From Clostridiales bacterium (lineage in GTDB: Bacteria; Bacillota; Clostridia; Oscillospirales; Ruminococcaceae), in the NCBI GenBank assembly GCA_012523875.1, contig JAAYSW010000217.1, positions 1 through 8,402 on the forward strand: 8,402 nucleotides of DNA, read 5' to 3'. The stretch's first letter is position 1, and each line of letters opens with the position of its first letter. This document shows, one piece after another, positions 1 to 7,070 of this stretch. Below the pieces are notes generated by a model that was not told where the DNA came from, did not search any database, and worked only from the letters and a program-made list of their open reading frames with translations. The position numbers and the translations under genes were made by a program.

Positions 1-1568
1 GAATCAAGACCAGCACTTGCACGATAAACTATTGGAAAGTCAACATCAACGCCTGCCTCAATTAGCCTTGTTGATACAACCTTACAAGGCTCACCAGACT
101 TCAACAGCTCCTTAATCTTTTCAACTACTTTTTTTCTGTGTGCTGGACACATTAATGTAGATAAATGGAATATGTTTTTCCCATTTAACATGGAAAAAAT
201 CTTTAATGCATGTTTTCGTGTATTAACAATTACAAGTGCTTGATTTAGACCATTTACTTCATTTGCTAAATCTGAAGATTCTATAACTTCACGCTGTACA
301 ATTCTAGTACGATTAAATATCTGATAAATTTCATCGGTATTTTCATAGATTTCTGTAACCTCAATTTCATTTGGGAACATATCAATTATTGCAGGTTGAG
401 TTGCAGTGCATAGAACTGCAGTGCATTTATAATTATGAACGAGTTCTGATATAGCCCTAATACAAGGTGTTAAAAAATCAGTTGGTAACATTTGTGCTTC
501 ATCAAAAATTATTACACTATTAGCAATATTGTGTAGCTTTCTACATTTAGATGATTTATTAGCAAATAATGACTCAAAGAACTGAACATTAGTAGTTACA
601 ATAATAGGCATATCCCAATTTTCTGATGAAAGTCTTTTGATATCATTATAATCATCTTCACTATTATTAAAATCGTAATTTGAATGATGCTCAAGGATTA
701 AATTACCCCCAAAAGTATCTGTAAATTCCTTAGCATTCTGTTCAATAATGCTTGTATAAGGAATTACATATATAATTCGTTTCATGCCATTTTTTATAAG
801 ATGATTAAGTGCAAATGCCATGGATGATAGGGTTTTTCCGCCACCCGTTGGTACAGTAAGCGAAAAAAGTCCTCTTTCGGAATTTGCTTTTTTTACGCAA
901 CTATTAAATATTTCTGCTCGCTTTTCATTAATAATTCCCGAACTATTTTTAAATTTATCCATTTTTATATTTAAGCTTTTAAGCATTGATTCAAAATCAT
1001 ACTCTATCGACCTATTCGTTTGTCCATTTTTCATAAATTTTTCAGTATCAAGGAAATCAGCATCAACTAAACAGGAATACAACATCCTTATAAAGAATGA
1101 ATATGAAAAACCAGCTTTATTTAAAGGCTTTATTTTTGGATGAGATTTAACCTCCAACTTTTGAGGGATTTCCTCTTCATATGCCTTATAAGACTCATCG
1201 ATATTATATTCAGACGATAGCCTTGAATAAAGTGTCCCATCAAAGTCAACATCAAGTTTAGAGCCAGCATTTTGCAATCCGGAATGATGCCCAGCAGCAC
1301 AATAAGCTAGGAACTTCCCAAATGGAGCACTTTTGAAAATCTCCCTTGCACCAGCAGTTGAGTGGTCACATTTCTTTCCACCCCTTATTCTTCTTTGGAA
1401 AGCATCAGAATACTTGCCTAAATCATGAATCAATCCACATAAGTATCCATATTCCTCATTATCAAATTCCTTTGCAAATTTTGAAGAAATTTCTGCAGTT
1501 TGTAGTAAGTGGTCAATTAAAGGTTGTTCAGCCTTATCCTCCTCACGTACATGAGCCAAATATTTCAT
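1..1568 (-). CDS. cas3: CRISPR-associated nuclease/helicase Cas3 (HD + SF2 helicase), C-terminus cut by window edge
   Basis: Cas3 is recruited by a Cascade complex bound to target DNA, then unwinds and degrades it. I translated this strand by hand: the frame is open from ATG at 1568 to the left edge (522 complete codons, no stop). HD nuclease residues seen: H20, H48-D49 in IHDLGK, H69 in CDHS, H94-H95 in GHHSG. Helicase: Walker A PTGGGKT ending at K245-T246, Walker B-like DEAQ at 356-359, TAT at 388-390, STR at 499-501 followed by EAGVDVDFP at 504-512 (motif V region). Motif VI and the C-terminal domain lie outside; full Cas3 proteins of this kind are roughly 750-800 residues. A TGAGGT ribosome site (1575-1580) precedes the ATG. 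DEAQ rather than DEVH, the N-terminal HD domain and the first-gene position fit type I-C, but subtype is inferred. No frameshift or missing key residue seen. Confidence 0.95.
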   Translation of the reverse strand, partial: MKYLAHVREEDKAEQPLIDHLLQTAEISSKFAKEFDNEEYGYLCGLIHDLGKYSDAFQRRIRGGKKCDHSTAGAREIFKSAPFGKFLAYCAAGHHSGLQNAGSKLDVDFDGTLYSRLSSEYNIDESYKAYEEEIPQKLEVKSHPKIKPLNKAGFSYSFFIRMLYSCLVDADFLDTEKFMKNGQTNRSIEYDFESMLKSLNIKMDKFKNSSGIINEKRAEIFNSCVKKANSERGLFSLTVPTGGGKTLSSMAFALNHLIKNGMKRIIYVIPYTSIIEQNAKEFTDTFGGNLILEHHSNYDFNNSEDDYNDIKRLSSENWDMPIIVTTNVQFFESLFANKSSKCRKLHNIANSVIIFDEAQMLPTDFLTPCIRAISELVHNYKCTAVLCTATQPAIIDMFPNEIEVTEIYENTDEIYQIFNRTRIVQREVIESSDLANEVNGLNQALVIVNTRKHALKIFSMLNGKNIFHLSTLMCPAHRKKVVEKIKELLKSGEPCKVVSTRLIEAGVDVDFPIVYRASAGLD

Positions 1569-1643
1569 TACCAAACCTCACTTTCAAAGTATTTAATATA
1601 TTTTATATAATATAGTTCAACAATAATTTATTAAATTAGTGAT

Positions 1644-1672
1644 ATTATACCATATTAAATCTTAATAATCAA
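1644..1672 (-). promoter_or_regulatory. Predicted sigma-A promoter of cas3 (extended -10)
   Basis: Reading the minus strand, TTGATT (1667-1672) is followed by a 17-base spacer and a perfect TATAAT (1644-1649), preceded by TGG, so that TGGTATAAT is an extended -10. Transcription would begin near 1637, giving cas3 a leader of about 70 bases, very AT-rich, ending in the TGAGGT ribosome site. The promoter lies downstream of the reductase terminator, so the cas operon appears to be an independent transcription unit. Confidence 0.65.
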
Positions 1673-1724
1673 CTAATTTTACCTAATTAACAAAAATAAT
1701 ATAATATTTATACTTAATTACTAA

Positions 1725-1740
1725 AATTCCTTAGGGAATT
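1725..1740. other. Small dyad upstream of cas3 promoter
   Basis: AATTCC (1725-1730) and GGAATT (1735-1740) form perfect 6-base arms around TTAG. The dyad sits about 50 bases upstream of the cas3 -35 box. It could be a regulator site or a short hairpin. In AT-rich DNA such short dyads arise by chance, so no function is assigned. Confidence 0.25.
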
Positions 1741-1774
1741 ATCAACAAACAGTTAAAACTTAAACTTTTGAGCA

Positions 1775-1814
1775 TAATAAAACCGACCAAGGTTATCCTT
1801 GAACGGTTTTATTA
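1775..1814 (-). terminator. Intrinsic terminator of the aldo/keto reductase gene
   Basis: A long interrupted hairpin: AATAAAACCG (1776-1785) pairs perfectly with CGGTTTTATT (1804-1813), extended by one T-A pair at 1775/1814. After a 2x2 internal loop, CAAGG (1788-1792) pairs with CCTTG (1797-1801) around a TTAT loop. On the minus strand the descending arm ends in GGTTTTATTAT, serving as the U-rich tract. It starts 14 bases after the reductase stop codon and separates that gene from cas3. The A-rich ascending arm may let it also act on rightward transcripts. Confidence 0.85.
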
Positions 1815-1828
1815 GCTATATTATTGTT

Positions 1829-2818
1829 TTATAATAAAATCTTTTCTATTTTTTTAATTTCCTCATCGGTGAATTTATTGTTATGAATAGCCATACAATT
1901 ATCGGTAATTTGTTGTGGCTTGCTTGCACCTATCAGTACAGAAGTTATCCTACCATCACGCAAAATCCACGATAATGCCATTTGTGCAAGACTTTGTTTT
2001 CTATTTTGAGCAATCTCGTTAAGACTTTTAAGTTTAGTTATCATTTCAGAAGTTAAAGAATCACCAACCCAAGTGCTACCCCTGCCTACCCTTGAATCAT
2101 CGGGTATATCCACTAGGTATTTATCAGTCAAAAGTCCTTGTTTGAGGGGACAAAAAGCAATTAATCCTATACCATTTTGTAGTGCAGTATCCTTTAAGCC
2201 ATCATCCTCAATCCATCTATTAAGCATTGAATATTCAATTTGATTTATGATAAATGGAGTTTTCAGCTCCTTAAAAATTTTTGATATTTCTTTAGTTTGT
2301 TCAGAATTATAATTAGAAACTCCTACATAGAGTGCCTTACCTTGACGAACCGCATTATCAAGTGCAAGTGCAGTTTCTTCAAGAGGCGTATTTGGATCAA
2401 AAACATGATGATAGAAAATATCAACATAATCAAGCTTCATTCGCTTTAAGCTTTGGTCAAGACTTGAAGTAAGGTATTTTCTTGAGCCGTTTTTATCGCC
2501 ATAAGGCCCAGGCCACATATCATATCCAGCTTTTGTGGAAATACAAAGTTCATCCCTATACACCCTCATACTTTTATCAAGGATTTTACCTAGATTCTCC
2601 TCAGCGGCACCAGCAACAGGACCATAATTATTAGCTAAATCAAAATGTGTTATGCCTAAATCAAAAGCAGTATATGCCATTTCTTCCATATTTGAATAGA
2701 CATCATTTGTACCAAAATTATGCCACATACCAAGCGAAATAGCGGGCAGCCTCAATCCTGATTTCCCACAATAATTATAAATCATTCCATCATATCTTTT
2801 TTCATTGGCACAGTACAT
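1829..2818 (-). CDS. yghZ: Aldo/keto reductase, YghZ / L-glyceraldehyde 3-phosphate reductase type
   Basis: A cytosolic NADPH-dependent aldo/keto reductase of the YghZ (AKR14) group. The E. coli member reduces L-glyceraldehyde 3-phosphate and can act on methylglyoxal. The 329-residue protein is a single TIM barrel. The catalytic tetrad is visible as D60 (HFDLANNYG), Y65, K96 (STKAGYDMWPGPYG) and H138 (IFYHHVFD). The N-terminal YCGKSGLRLP and the cofactor-end LIGASKPQQ (296-304) also match the family. It is slightly shorter at the C-terminus than E. coli YghZ (about 346 residues) but looks complete. The ATG at 2818 has GGAGGGG (2824-2830) five bases upstream, and the N-terminal residues ANEKRY align with the family start. 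It forms a one-gene unit with its own promoter and terminator, divergent from the polyamine operon. The substrate in this organism is inferred. Confidence 0.93.
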   Translation of the reverse strand: MYCANEKRYDGMIYNYCGKSGLRLPAISLGMWHNFGTNDVYSNMEEMAYTAFDLGITHFDLANNYGPVAGAAEENLGKILDKSMRVYRDELCISTKAGYDMWPGPYGDKNGSRKYLTSSLDQSLKRMKLDYVDIFYHHVFDPNTPLEETALALDNAVRQGKALYVGVSNYNSEQTKEISKIFKELKTPFIINQIEYSMLNRWIEDDGLKDTALQNGIGLIAFCPLKQGLLTDKYLVDIPDDSRVGRGSTWVGDSLTSEMITKLKSLNEIAQNRKQSLAQMALSWILRDGRITSVLIGASKPQQITDNCMAIHNNKFTDEEIKKIEKILL

Positions 2819-2866
2819 ATTTACCCCTCCATTTAAAATCCAACTATACGTTATTATATATAAAAG

Positions 2867-2895
2867 ATTATATGTTAAACAATGCTTTCTGTCAA
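2867..2895 (-). promoter_or_regulatory. Perfect consensus sigma-A promoter of the aldo/keto reductase gene
   Basis: On the minus strand TTGACA (2890-2895), a 17-base spacer and TATAAT (2867-2872) match the sigma-A consensus at all twelve positions. Transcription would start near 2860, leaving a leader of about 40 bases before the ATG. Such a promoter suggests strong expression, or a strong promoter held down by a repressor. Confidence 0.85.
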
Positions 2896-2901
2896 GCTCT
2901 A

Positions 2902-2920
2902 CAACTGCGATAATCAGTGG
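2902..2920. other. Imperfect dyad between divergent promoters
   Basis: CAACTG (2902-2907) and CAGTGG (2915-2920) are inverted with one mismatch around a 7-base centre, just upstream of the reductase -35 box. CAGTG recurs in direct orientation at 2937-2941, 22 bases on (about two helical turns). This placement would suit a regulator of the divergent genes, but the arms are short and the proposal is weak. Confidence 0.25.
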
Positions 2921-2986
2921 TTCTATATGTTTTAGGCAGTGAAAAATATATATTAATTAATAAAAGTATTTATTTTATAATTATCG

Positions 2987-3015
2987 TTGCTTTTTAATTA
3001 TTTATATGATAAAAT
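2987..3015 (+). promoter_or_regulatory. Predicted sigma-A promoter of the polyamine operon
   Basis: TTGCTT (2987-2992), a 17-base spacer and TAAAAT (3010-3015). The start of transcription would be near 3022, about 40 bases before the speD start. A second TATAAT at 2976-2981 has only a poor -35 match (TTAATT, 2953-2958). I see no riboswitch-like hairpin or attenuator in the short leader. Confidence 0.6.
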
Positions 3016-3052
3016 GAATTAACATCTGGTAATTTACTAAAGAAAAATTGTG

Positions 3053-3057
3053 AAAGG
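3053..3057 (+). promoter_or_regulatory. Ribosome site that decides the speD start
   Basis: AAAGG lies five bases before the ATG at 3063 but only two before the in-frame GTG at 3060. Normal spacing favours the ATG, making the protein 270 rather than 271 residues. Confidence 0.6.
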
Positions 3058-3062
3058 TTGTG

Positions 3063-3875
3063 ATGTTAGGGTTGGATAAAAAACTGTCTTTATATGGCTT
3101 TAATAACCTAACTAAGACTCTTAGTTTTAACATATATGATGTTTGCTATGCAAAAACCGAAAGGCAGCAAAGGGATTATATTGATTATATAGATGAGCAA
3201 TATAATTCAGAAAGGCTTACAAAAATTTTGTGTGATGTTACCCAAATAATTGGGGCTACTGTTTTAAATATTTCAAAACAGGACTATGAGCCACAGGGTG
3301 CTTCTGTTAATATCTTAATTGCTGAAGGAAAAGTATCTCCTGAAAATATAGATGAATCCTGTAATCAGGGTAAAGCATTCCTGCCTGAGCATGATACTAT
3401 TCATGCACATTTAGATAAAAGCCATGTAACTGTCCACACCTTTCCTGAATCACATCCAGATAACGCAATATCAACATTTCGTGTAGATATTGATGTTTCT
3501 ACTTGTGGGGAAATATCTCCACTAAATGCTTTAGATTATCTTATTGAAAGCTTTGATTCAGATATTATTACTATAGATTACCGTGTTCGTGGTTTTACCC
3601 GTGATGTCAGAGGGAAAAAGTACTATATAGACCATGATATTACTTCAATTCAAGATTATATTAAAGAAGATACATTATATAATTATGACGCTATTGATGT
3701 TAATGTATATCAATCAAATATATTTCATACAAAAATGCTTATTAAGGAAATAACACTACAAAACTATTTATTTAATACGGATGTTTATGAGTTACCACCA
3801 AAGGAAAGGCTTGATATTACCAATAGTCTTCGACGTGAAATGATCGAAATTTTCAGTGGTACAAATGTCTATTAA
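3063..3875 (+). CDS. speD: S-adenosylmethionine decarboxylase proenzyme, long E. coli-type
   Basis: Decarboxylates AdoMet to supply the aminopropyl donor for SpeE. It is a self-cleaving, pyruvoyl-dependent enzyme. Counting from the ATG at 3063, the cleavage site is K119-S120 in AHLDKSH, where the serine becomes the pyruvoyl group. C148 in DVSTCGEISP matches the E. coli catalytic cysteine, and the 28-residue gap from serine to cysteine is the same as in E. coli. Other family blocks: GFNNLTKTLSFNIYD near the start, QDYEPQGASV, HTFPESHP, TIDYRVRGFTRD and NVYQSNIFHTKM. Length of about 270 residues is that of the long bacterial form, not the roughly 120-residue form of Bacillus subtilis. First gene of the operon. 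A GTG at 3060 is the alternative start. Proenzyme processing is inferred from intact residues. Confidence 0.96.
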   Translation: MLGLDKKLSLYGFNNLTKTLSFNIYDVCYAKTERQQRDYIDYIDEQYNSERLTKILCDVTQIIGATVLNISKQDYEPQGASVNILIAEGKVSPENIDESCNQGKAFLPEHDTIHAHLDKSHVTVHTFPESHPDNAISTFRVDIDVSTCGEISPLNALDYLIESFDSDIITIDYRVRGFTRDVRGKKYYIDHDITSIQDYIKEDTLYNYDAIDVNVYQSNIFHTKMLIKEITLQNYLFNTDVYELPPKERLDITNSLRREMIEIFSGTNVY

Positions 3876-3876
3876 T

Positions 3877-3883
3877 GGAGGTG
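3877..3883 (+). promoter_or_regulatory. Strong ribosome site supporting the TTG start of speA
   Basis: GGAGGTG begins just after the speD stop codon and ends seven bases before the TTG at 3891. The next in-frame ATG (3921) has no comparable site, so TTG initiation is preferred. Confidence 0.8.
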
Positions 3884-3890
3884 CTTTTCG

Positions 3891-5339
3891 TTGAAACTAT
3901 CCCAAAACAATGCTCCAATTATGGAAGCGATGAAAAATCACCTTTTAAATAGGGTTGTACCTTTTGATGTGCCTGGACACAAAGGTGGACGTGGAAATCA
4001 GGAGCTTACAGAATTTTTAGGTATACAGTGTCTTAAAGCGGATGTAAACTCCATGAAACCGCTGGACAACCTTTGCCATCCAGTTTCAGTAATAAAGGGT
4101 GCTGAAATGCTTGCAGCTGAAGCATTTAAAGCAAAACACGCATTCTTTGTTGTGAATGGCACAACAGGTTCTGTACAGGCTATGATTATGTCAGCTTGCA
4201 AGGCGGGCGATAAAATTATAATGCCACGCAATGTGCATAGGAGTGCTATTAATGCTTTGGTTGTCTGTGGTTCTATTCCTATTTATGTAAACCCAGGGGT
4301 GAACAAAGAGCTAGGAATACCACTTGGAATGTCTGTGAGCGATGTTGAAGATGCAATAAGGGAAAATCCAGATGCAAAAGCAGTATTAGTTAATAATCCT
4401 ACTTATTATGGGATTTGCTCTGATTTAAAGGCAATTGTTGAACTTGCACATAAAAATAATATGCTTGTACTTGTTGATGAGGCACATGGAACCCATTTTT
4501 ATTTTCTGGATGATGCCCCCATTTCTGCTATGTCGGCTGGAGCTGATATGGCGGCTGTAAGTATGCATAAAACTGGTGGTTCCCTTACCCAAAGCTCGCT
4601 ATTATTATGTGGAGAGGGAATTAACTTTGACTATGTAAGACAGGTTATAAATCTTACACAAACAACAAGTGGTTCATATTTATTATTATCATCATTGGAC
4701 ATTGCACGAAAAAACCTTGCACTTAATGGTAGAAAAATGTTTGCGAAAACGGTTGAATTTGCTGAGTATGCAAGGATTGAGATAAATAAAATTGGTGGAT
4801 ACTATGCTTTTGGCGAGGAATTAATTGATGGAGATGCGTTCTATTCATTCGATAAAACTAAACTATCTATTCATACAAGGAATATAGGGCTTGCTGGAGT
4901 TGAAGTCTATGATATTTTGCGAGATGAATATGGCATACAAACAGAATTTGGTGATATTGGCAATATTTTAGCGATTATTTCTGCTGGTGATAGAGCATTA
5001 GAAATTGAAAGACTTATATCCGCACTTTCAGAGATAAAACGTTTATATAGTAAGATTGAAACTGGTATGTTTGACCATGAATATATTAATCCCAATGTAG
5101 CATTGCCACCGCAAGTCGCATTTTATAGTAAAAGTAAATCTATTCCAATCAAGGAAAGTGAAGGAGAGGTTTGCAGCGAATTTGTTATGTGCTATCCACC
5201 AGGGATTCCAATCCTTGCACCAGGAGAAATGATTACCAAAGATATTATTGAATATATTTCCTACGCTAAAGAGAAGGGGAGTTTCCTTACAGGAACACAG
5301 GATATGCAGGTTAACAATATTAATATTGTTATACAATAG
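3891..5339 (+). CDS. speA: Arginine decarboxylase, PLP fold type I, Bacillus SpeA-type
   Basis: Converts arginine to agmatine with pyridoxal phosphate, the committed step of this operon. The 482-residue protein belongs to the Orn/Lys/Arg decarboxylase major domain family without the N-terminal wing domain of E. coli inducible enzymes; length is close to B. subtilis SpeA (about 490). Seen: PFDVPGHKGG (24-33), phosphate-binding NGTTGS (89-94), H116 in RNVHRS (predicted to stack on PLP), D196 in VDEAHGTH, and the PLP lysine K227 in SMHKTGGS. TTSGSYLLLSSLD follows at about 258-270, and the C-terminal part holds CYPPGIPILAPGE. Start is TTG, 15 bases after the speD stop. Lysine or ornithine decarboxylase activity is possible in this family; the agmatinase gene two places downstream favours arginine, so substrate is partly inferred from context. 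Confidence 0.92.
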   Translation: MKLSQNNAPIMEAMKNHLLNRVVPFDVPGHKGGRGNQELTEFLGIQCLKADVNSMKPLDNLCHPVSVIKGAEMLAAEAFKAKHAFFVVNGTTGSVQAMIMSACKAGDKIIMPRNVHRSAINALVVCGSIPIYVNPGVNKELGIPLGMSVSDVEDAIRENPDAKAVLVNNPTYYGICSDLKAIVELAHKNNMLVLVDEAHGTHFYFLDDAPISAMSAGADMAAVSMHKTGGSLTQSSLLLCGEGINFDYVRQVINLTQTTSGSYLLLSSLDIARKNLALNGRKMFAKTVEFAEYARIEINKIGGYYAFGEELIDGDAFYSFDKTKLSIHTRNIGLAGVEVYDILRDEYGIQTEFGDIGNILAIISAGDRALEIERLISALSEIKRLYSKIETGMFDHEYINPNVALPPQVAFYSKSKSIPIKESEGEVCSEFVMCYPPGIPILAPGEMITKDIIEYISYAKEKGSFLTGTQDMQVNNINIVIQ

Positions 5340-5362
5340 TTATTAAGGGAGGGTGGATTCTT

Positions 5363-6214
5363 GTGGATTTATGGTATACTGAAAATCACACAAAAGATGT
5401 GAAGCTATCGCTAAGGGTTGATAAACAACTTGTGAGTGTGCAAAGTGAATTCCAGAGAATAGATGTGTTTGAATCCGTTGAATTTGGCAGGATATTAACA
5501 CTCGATGGCTATCTTATGGTTACTGAAAAAGACGAATATATTTACCACGAAATGATTATTCATGTTCCTATGGCTACAAATCCTAATATAAAAAAAGTGC
5601 TTGTTATCGGTGCGGGTGATGGTGGTGCAATACGAGAATTAGCTCGATATAAAACAGTTGAAAAGATTGATATGGTTGAAATAGATAAGGCTGTTATTGA
5701 TGTATGCAAAGAATATTTGCCACAGACATCTTGTTCCCTAGATGATGAAAGGGTAACGATTTATTATGAGGATGGCTTACGTTTTGTTAGAAATAAGGTT
5801 GATGAGTATGACTTGATTATTGTAGACTCAACTGATCCATTTGGGGTTGGGGAAGGATTATTCACAAAGGAGTTTTATGGAAACTGTTATAAGGCTTTAT
5901 CTGAAGATGGCATTCTTGTTAATCAAAATGAAAGCACTTTTTATACATCATATTCAAATTCTATGAAAAGAGCCCATAGCAGAATTAAATCTTTTTTCCC
6001 AACAGCTTTAGTTTATCAGGCACATATTCCAACATATCCGTCAGGGCATTGGCTTTTTGGTTTCGCATCAAAAAAATATGACCCAAGAACAGATTTACAT
6101 GATGAATGGTGGAATAGTCTGGGCATTAAAACCAAATACTATAATACGATACTTCATAAGGGATGTTTCGCCATACCCAATAATGTCAGAGATGAGTTGA
6201 GGGAAAATGAATAA
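5363..6214 (+). CDS. speE: Spermidine synthase (polyamine aminopropyltransferase)
   Basis: Transfers the aminopropyl group of decarboxylated AdoMet to putrescine, giving spermidine and methylthioadenosine. The 283-residue protein has the N-terminal beta domain starting LWYTE, then a Rossmann-like methyltransferase fold. Motifs: LDG (48-50), EKDEYIYHEM (55-64), the nucleotide loop GAGDGG (83-88), E107 in VEID binding the donor, catalytic D155 in VDSTDPFG, and IPTYPSGHW (222-230) in the substrate pocket. Similarity to B. subtilis SpeE runs along the whole length. The start is GTG at 5363, behind a long purine run (AAGGGAGGG, 5345-5353). It overlaps speB by eight bases. Family members can use agmatine or other acceptors, so the acceptor is inferred from the family and is less certain than the reaction type. 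Confidence 0.95.
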   Translation: MDLWYTENHTKDVKLSLRVDKQLVSVQSEFQRIDVFESVEFGRILTLDGYLMVTEKDEYIYHEMIIHVPMATNPNIKKVLVIGAGDGGAIRELARYKTVEKIDMVEIDKAVIDVCKEYLPQTSCSLDDERVTIYYEDGLRFVRNKVDEYDLIIVDSTDPFGVGEGLFTKEFYGNCYKALSEDGILVNQNESTFYTSYSNSMKRAHSRIKSFFPTALVYQAHIPTYPSGHWLFGFASKKYDPRTDLHDEWWNSLGIKTKYYNTILHKGCFAIPNNVRDELRENE

Positions 6215-7055
6215 GAATATACACACATTTATTGGCTGTGATAGCGAATATGACGAAAGTAAAATTGTTATTTTTGGTGCACCGTTCGATAGTACGACAT
6301 CTTATAGGCCAGGAGCAAGATTTGCAAGCTCTGCTATAAGAAATGAGAGCTTTGGAATCGAAACTTATAGTCCATATTTCAATAAGGACTTACTGGATAC
6401 AAAGATTTTTGATTCTGGTGATTTAGAGCTATGTTTTGGTAATACACAAATAGCACTAGATGCAATTGAGAACCATACATCAAAAATTTTAGAAGATGGA
6501 AAACTTCCGTTTATGATTGGTGGGGAACATCTCGTAACACTTGGTGCAGTAAGAGCTGCCTTCAAAAAATATCCTGATTTGCATATCATACATTTTGATG
6601 CACATGCAGATTTAAGGGATGATTATTTAGGTGAAAGATTTTCCCATGCAAGTGTTATAAGGCGTTGCCATGACTTAGTTGGGGATAATAAAATCTATCA
6701 ATTTGGAATAAGAAGTGGTGACCGTGAGGAATTTGCTTGGGGAAGGAACCATGTTCATACAAGTATGTTTAACTTTGACGGATTATCTAAGGTTATAAAA
6801 AAACTTGATGATAAACCAATATACTTTACTCTTGATTTGGATGTACTTGATCCATCTATTTTCTGTGGTACAGGTACTCCGGAAGCTGATGGGGTATCGT
6901 TCAGGGAATTGCTTATGGCAATAAAGGAAGTATCAAAACTCAATATCATTGGAATTGATATGAACGAGTTATCGCCTATTTATGATCAAAGTGGTGCATC
7001 TACCGCTTTGGCTTGTAAACTTATGCGTGAAATGCTATTATTAATATATAAATAA
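6207..7055 (+). CDS. speB: Agmatinase (ureohydrolase family)
   Basis: Hydrolyses agmatine to putrescine and urea with a two-manganese centre. The 282-residue protein keeps all six metal ligands of the arginase/agmatinase family: H108 in GGEHLVT, D131, H133 and D135 in FDAHADLRD, D210 and D212 in LDLDVLDPS. GTGTPE (221-226) and DMNELSP (251-257) are further family blocks. The ATG lies inside the end of speE (eight-base overlap), with GAGGG at 6199-6203 as ribosome site, so translation of the two is probably coupled. Length and motifs fit agmatinase better than arginase. Placement straight after speE also leaves open that it removes urea from aminopropylagmatine, as in the Thermus route. Formiminoglutamase or guanidinobutyrase are less likely given the polyamine neighbours. 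Confidence 0.93.
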   Translation: MNKNIHTFIGCDSEYDESKIVIFGAPFDSTTSYRPGARFASSAIRNESFGIETYSPYFNKDLLDTKIFDSGDLELCFGNTQIALDAIENHTSKILEDGKLPFMIGGEHLVTLGAVRAAFKKYPDLHIIHFDAHADLRDDYLGERFSHASVIRRCHDLVGDNKIYQFGIRSGDREEFAWGRNHVHTSMFNFDGLSKVIKKLDDKPIYFTLDLDVLDPSIFCGTGTPEADGVSFRELLMAIKEVSKLNIIGIDMNELSPIYDQSGASTALACKLMREMLLLIYK

Positions 7056-7070
7056 CTTAGGAGGTTTAAG

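Noticed and set aside
820..1615. Two plus-strand open frames of 107 and 89 codons (820-1143 and 1346-1615)
   Set aside because: They lie antisense inside cas3 (the second also runs into its leader), lack ribosome sites and recognisable motifs. The minus-strand frame encodes complete Cas3 motifs over the same DNA.
1569..1828. Possible CRISPR repeats or leader in the AT-rich gap beside cas3
   Set aside because: No direct repeats of 25-40 bases with regular spacing are present, only a promoter, a short dyad and a terminator.
3016..3062. Possible riboswitch or attenuator in the speD leader
   Set aside because: The predicted leader is only about 40 bases and shows no stable hairpin or terminator-like T tract.
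3998..5336. Minus-strand open frames inside speA (3998-4231, 4907-5095, 5043-5336)
   Set aside because: Shadows of the speA coding frame, with no family motifs and no ribosome sites.
6365..6949. Minus-strand open frames inside speB (6365-6589 and 6755-6949)
   Set aside because: Antisense shadows over the conserved metal-binding motifs of speB.
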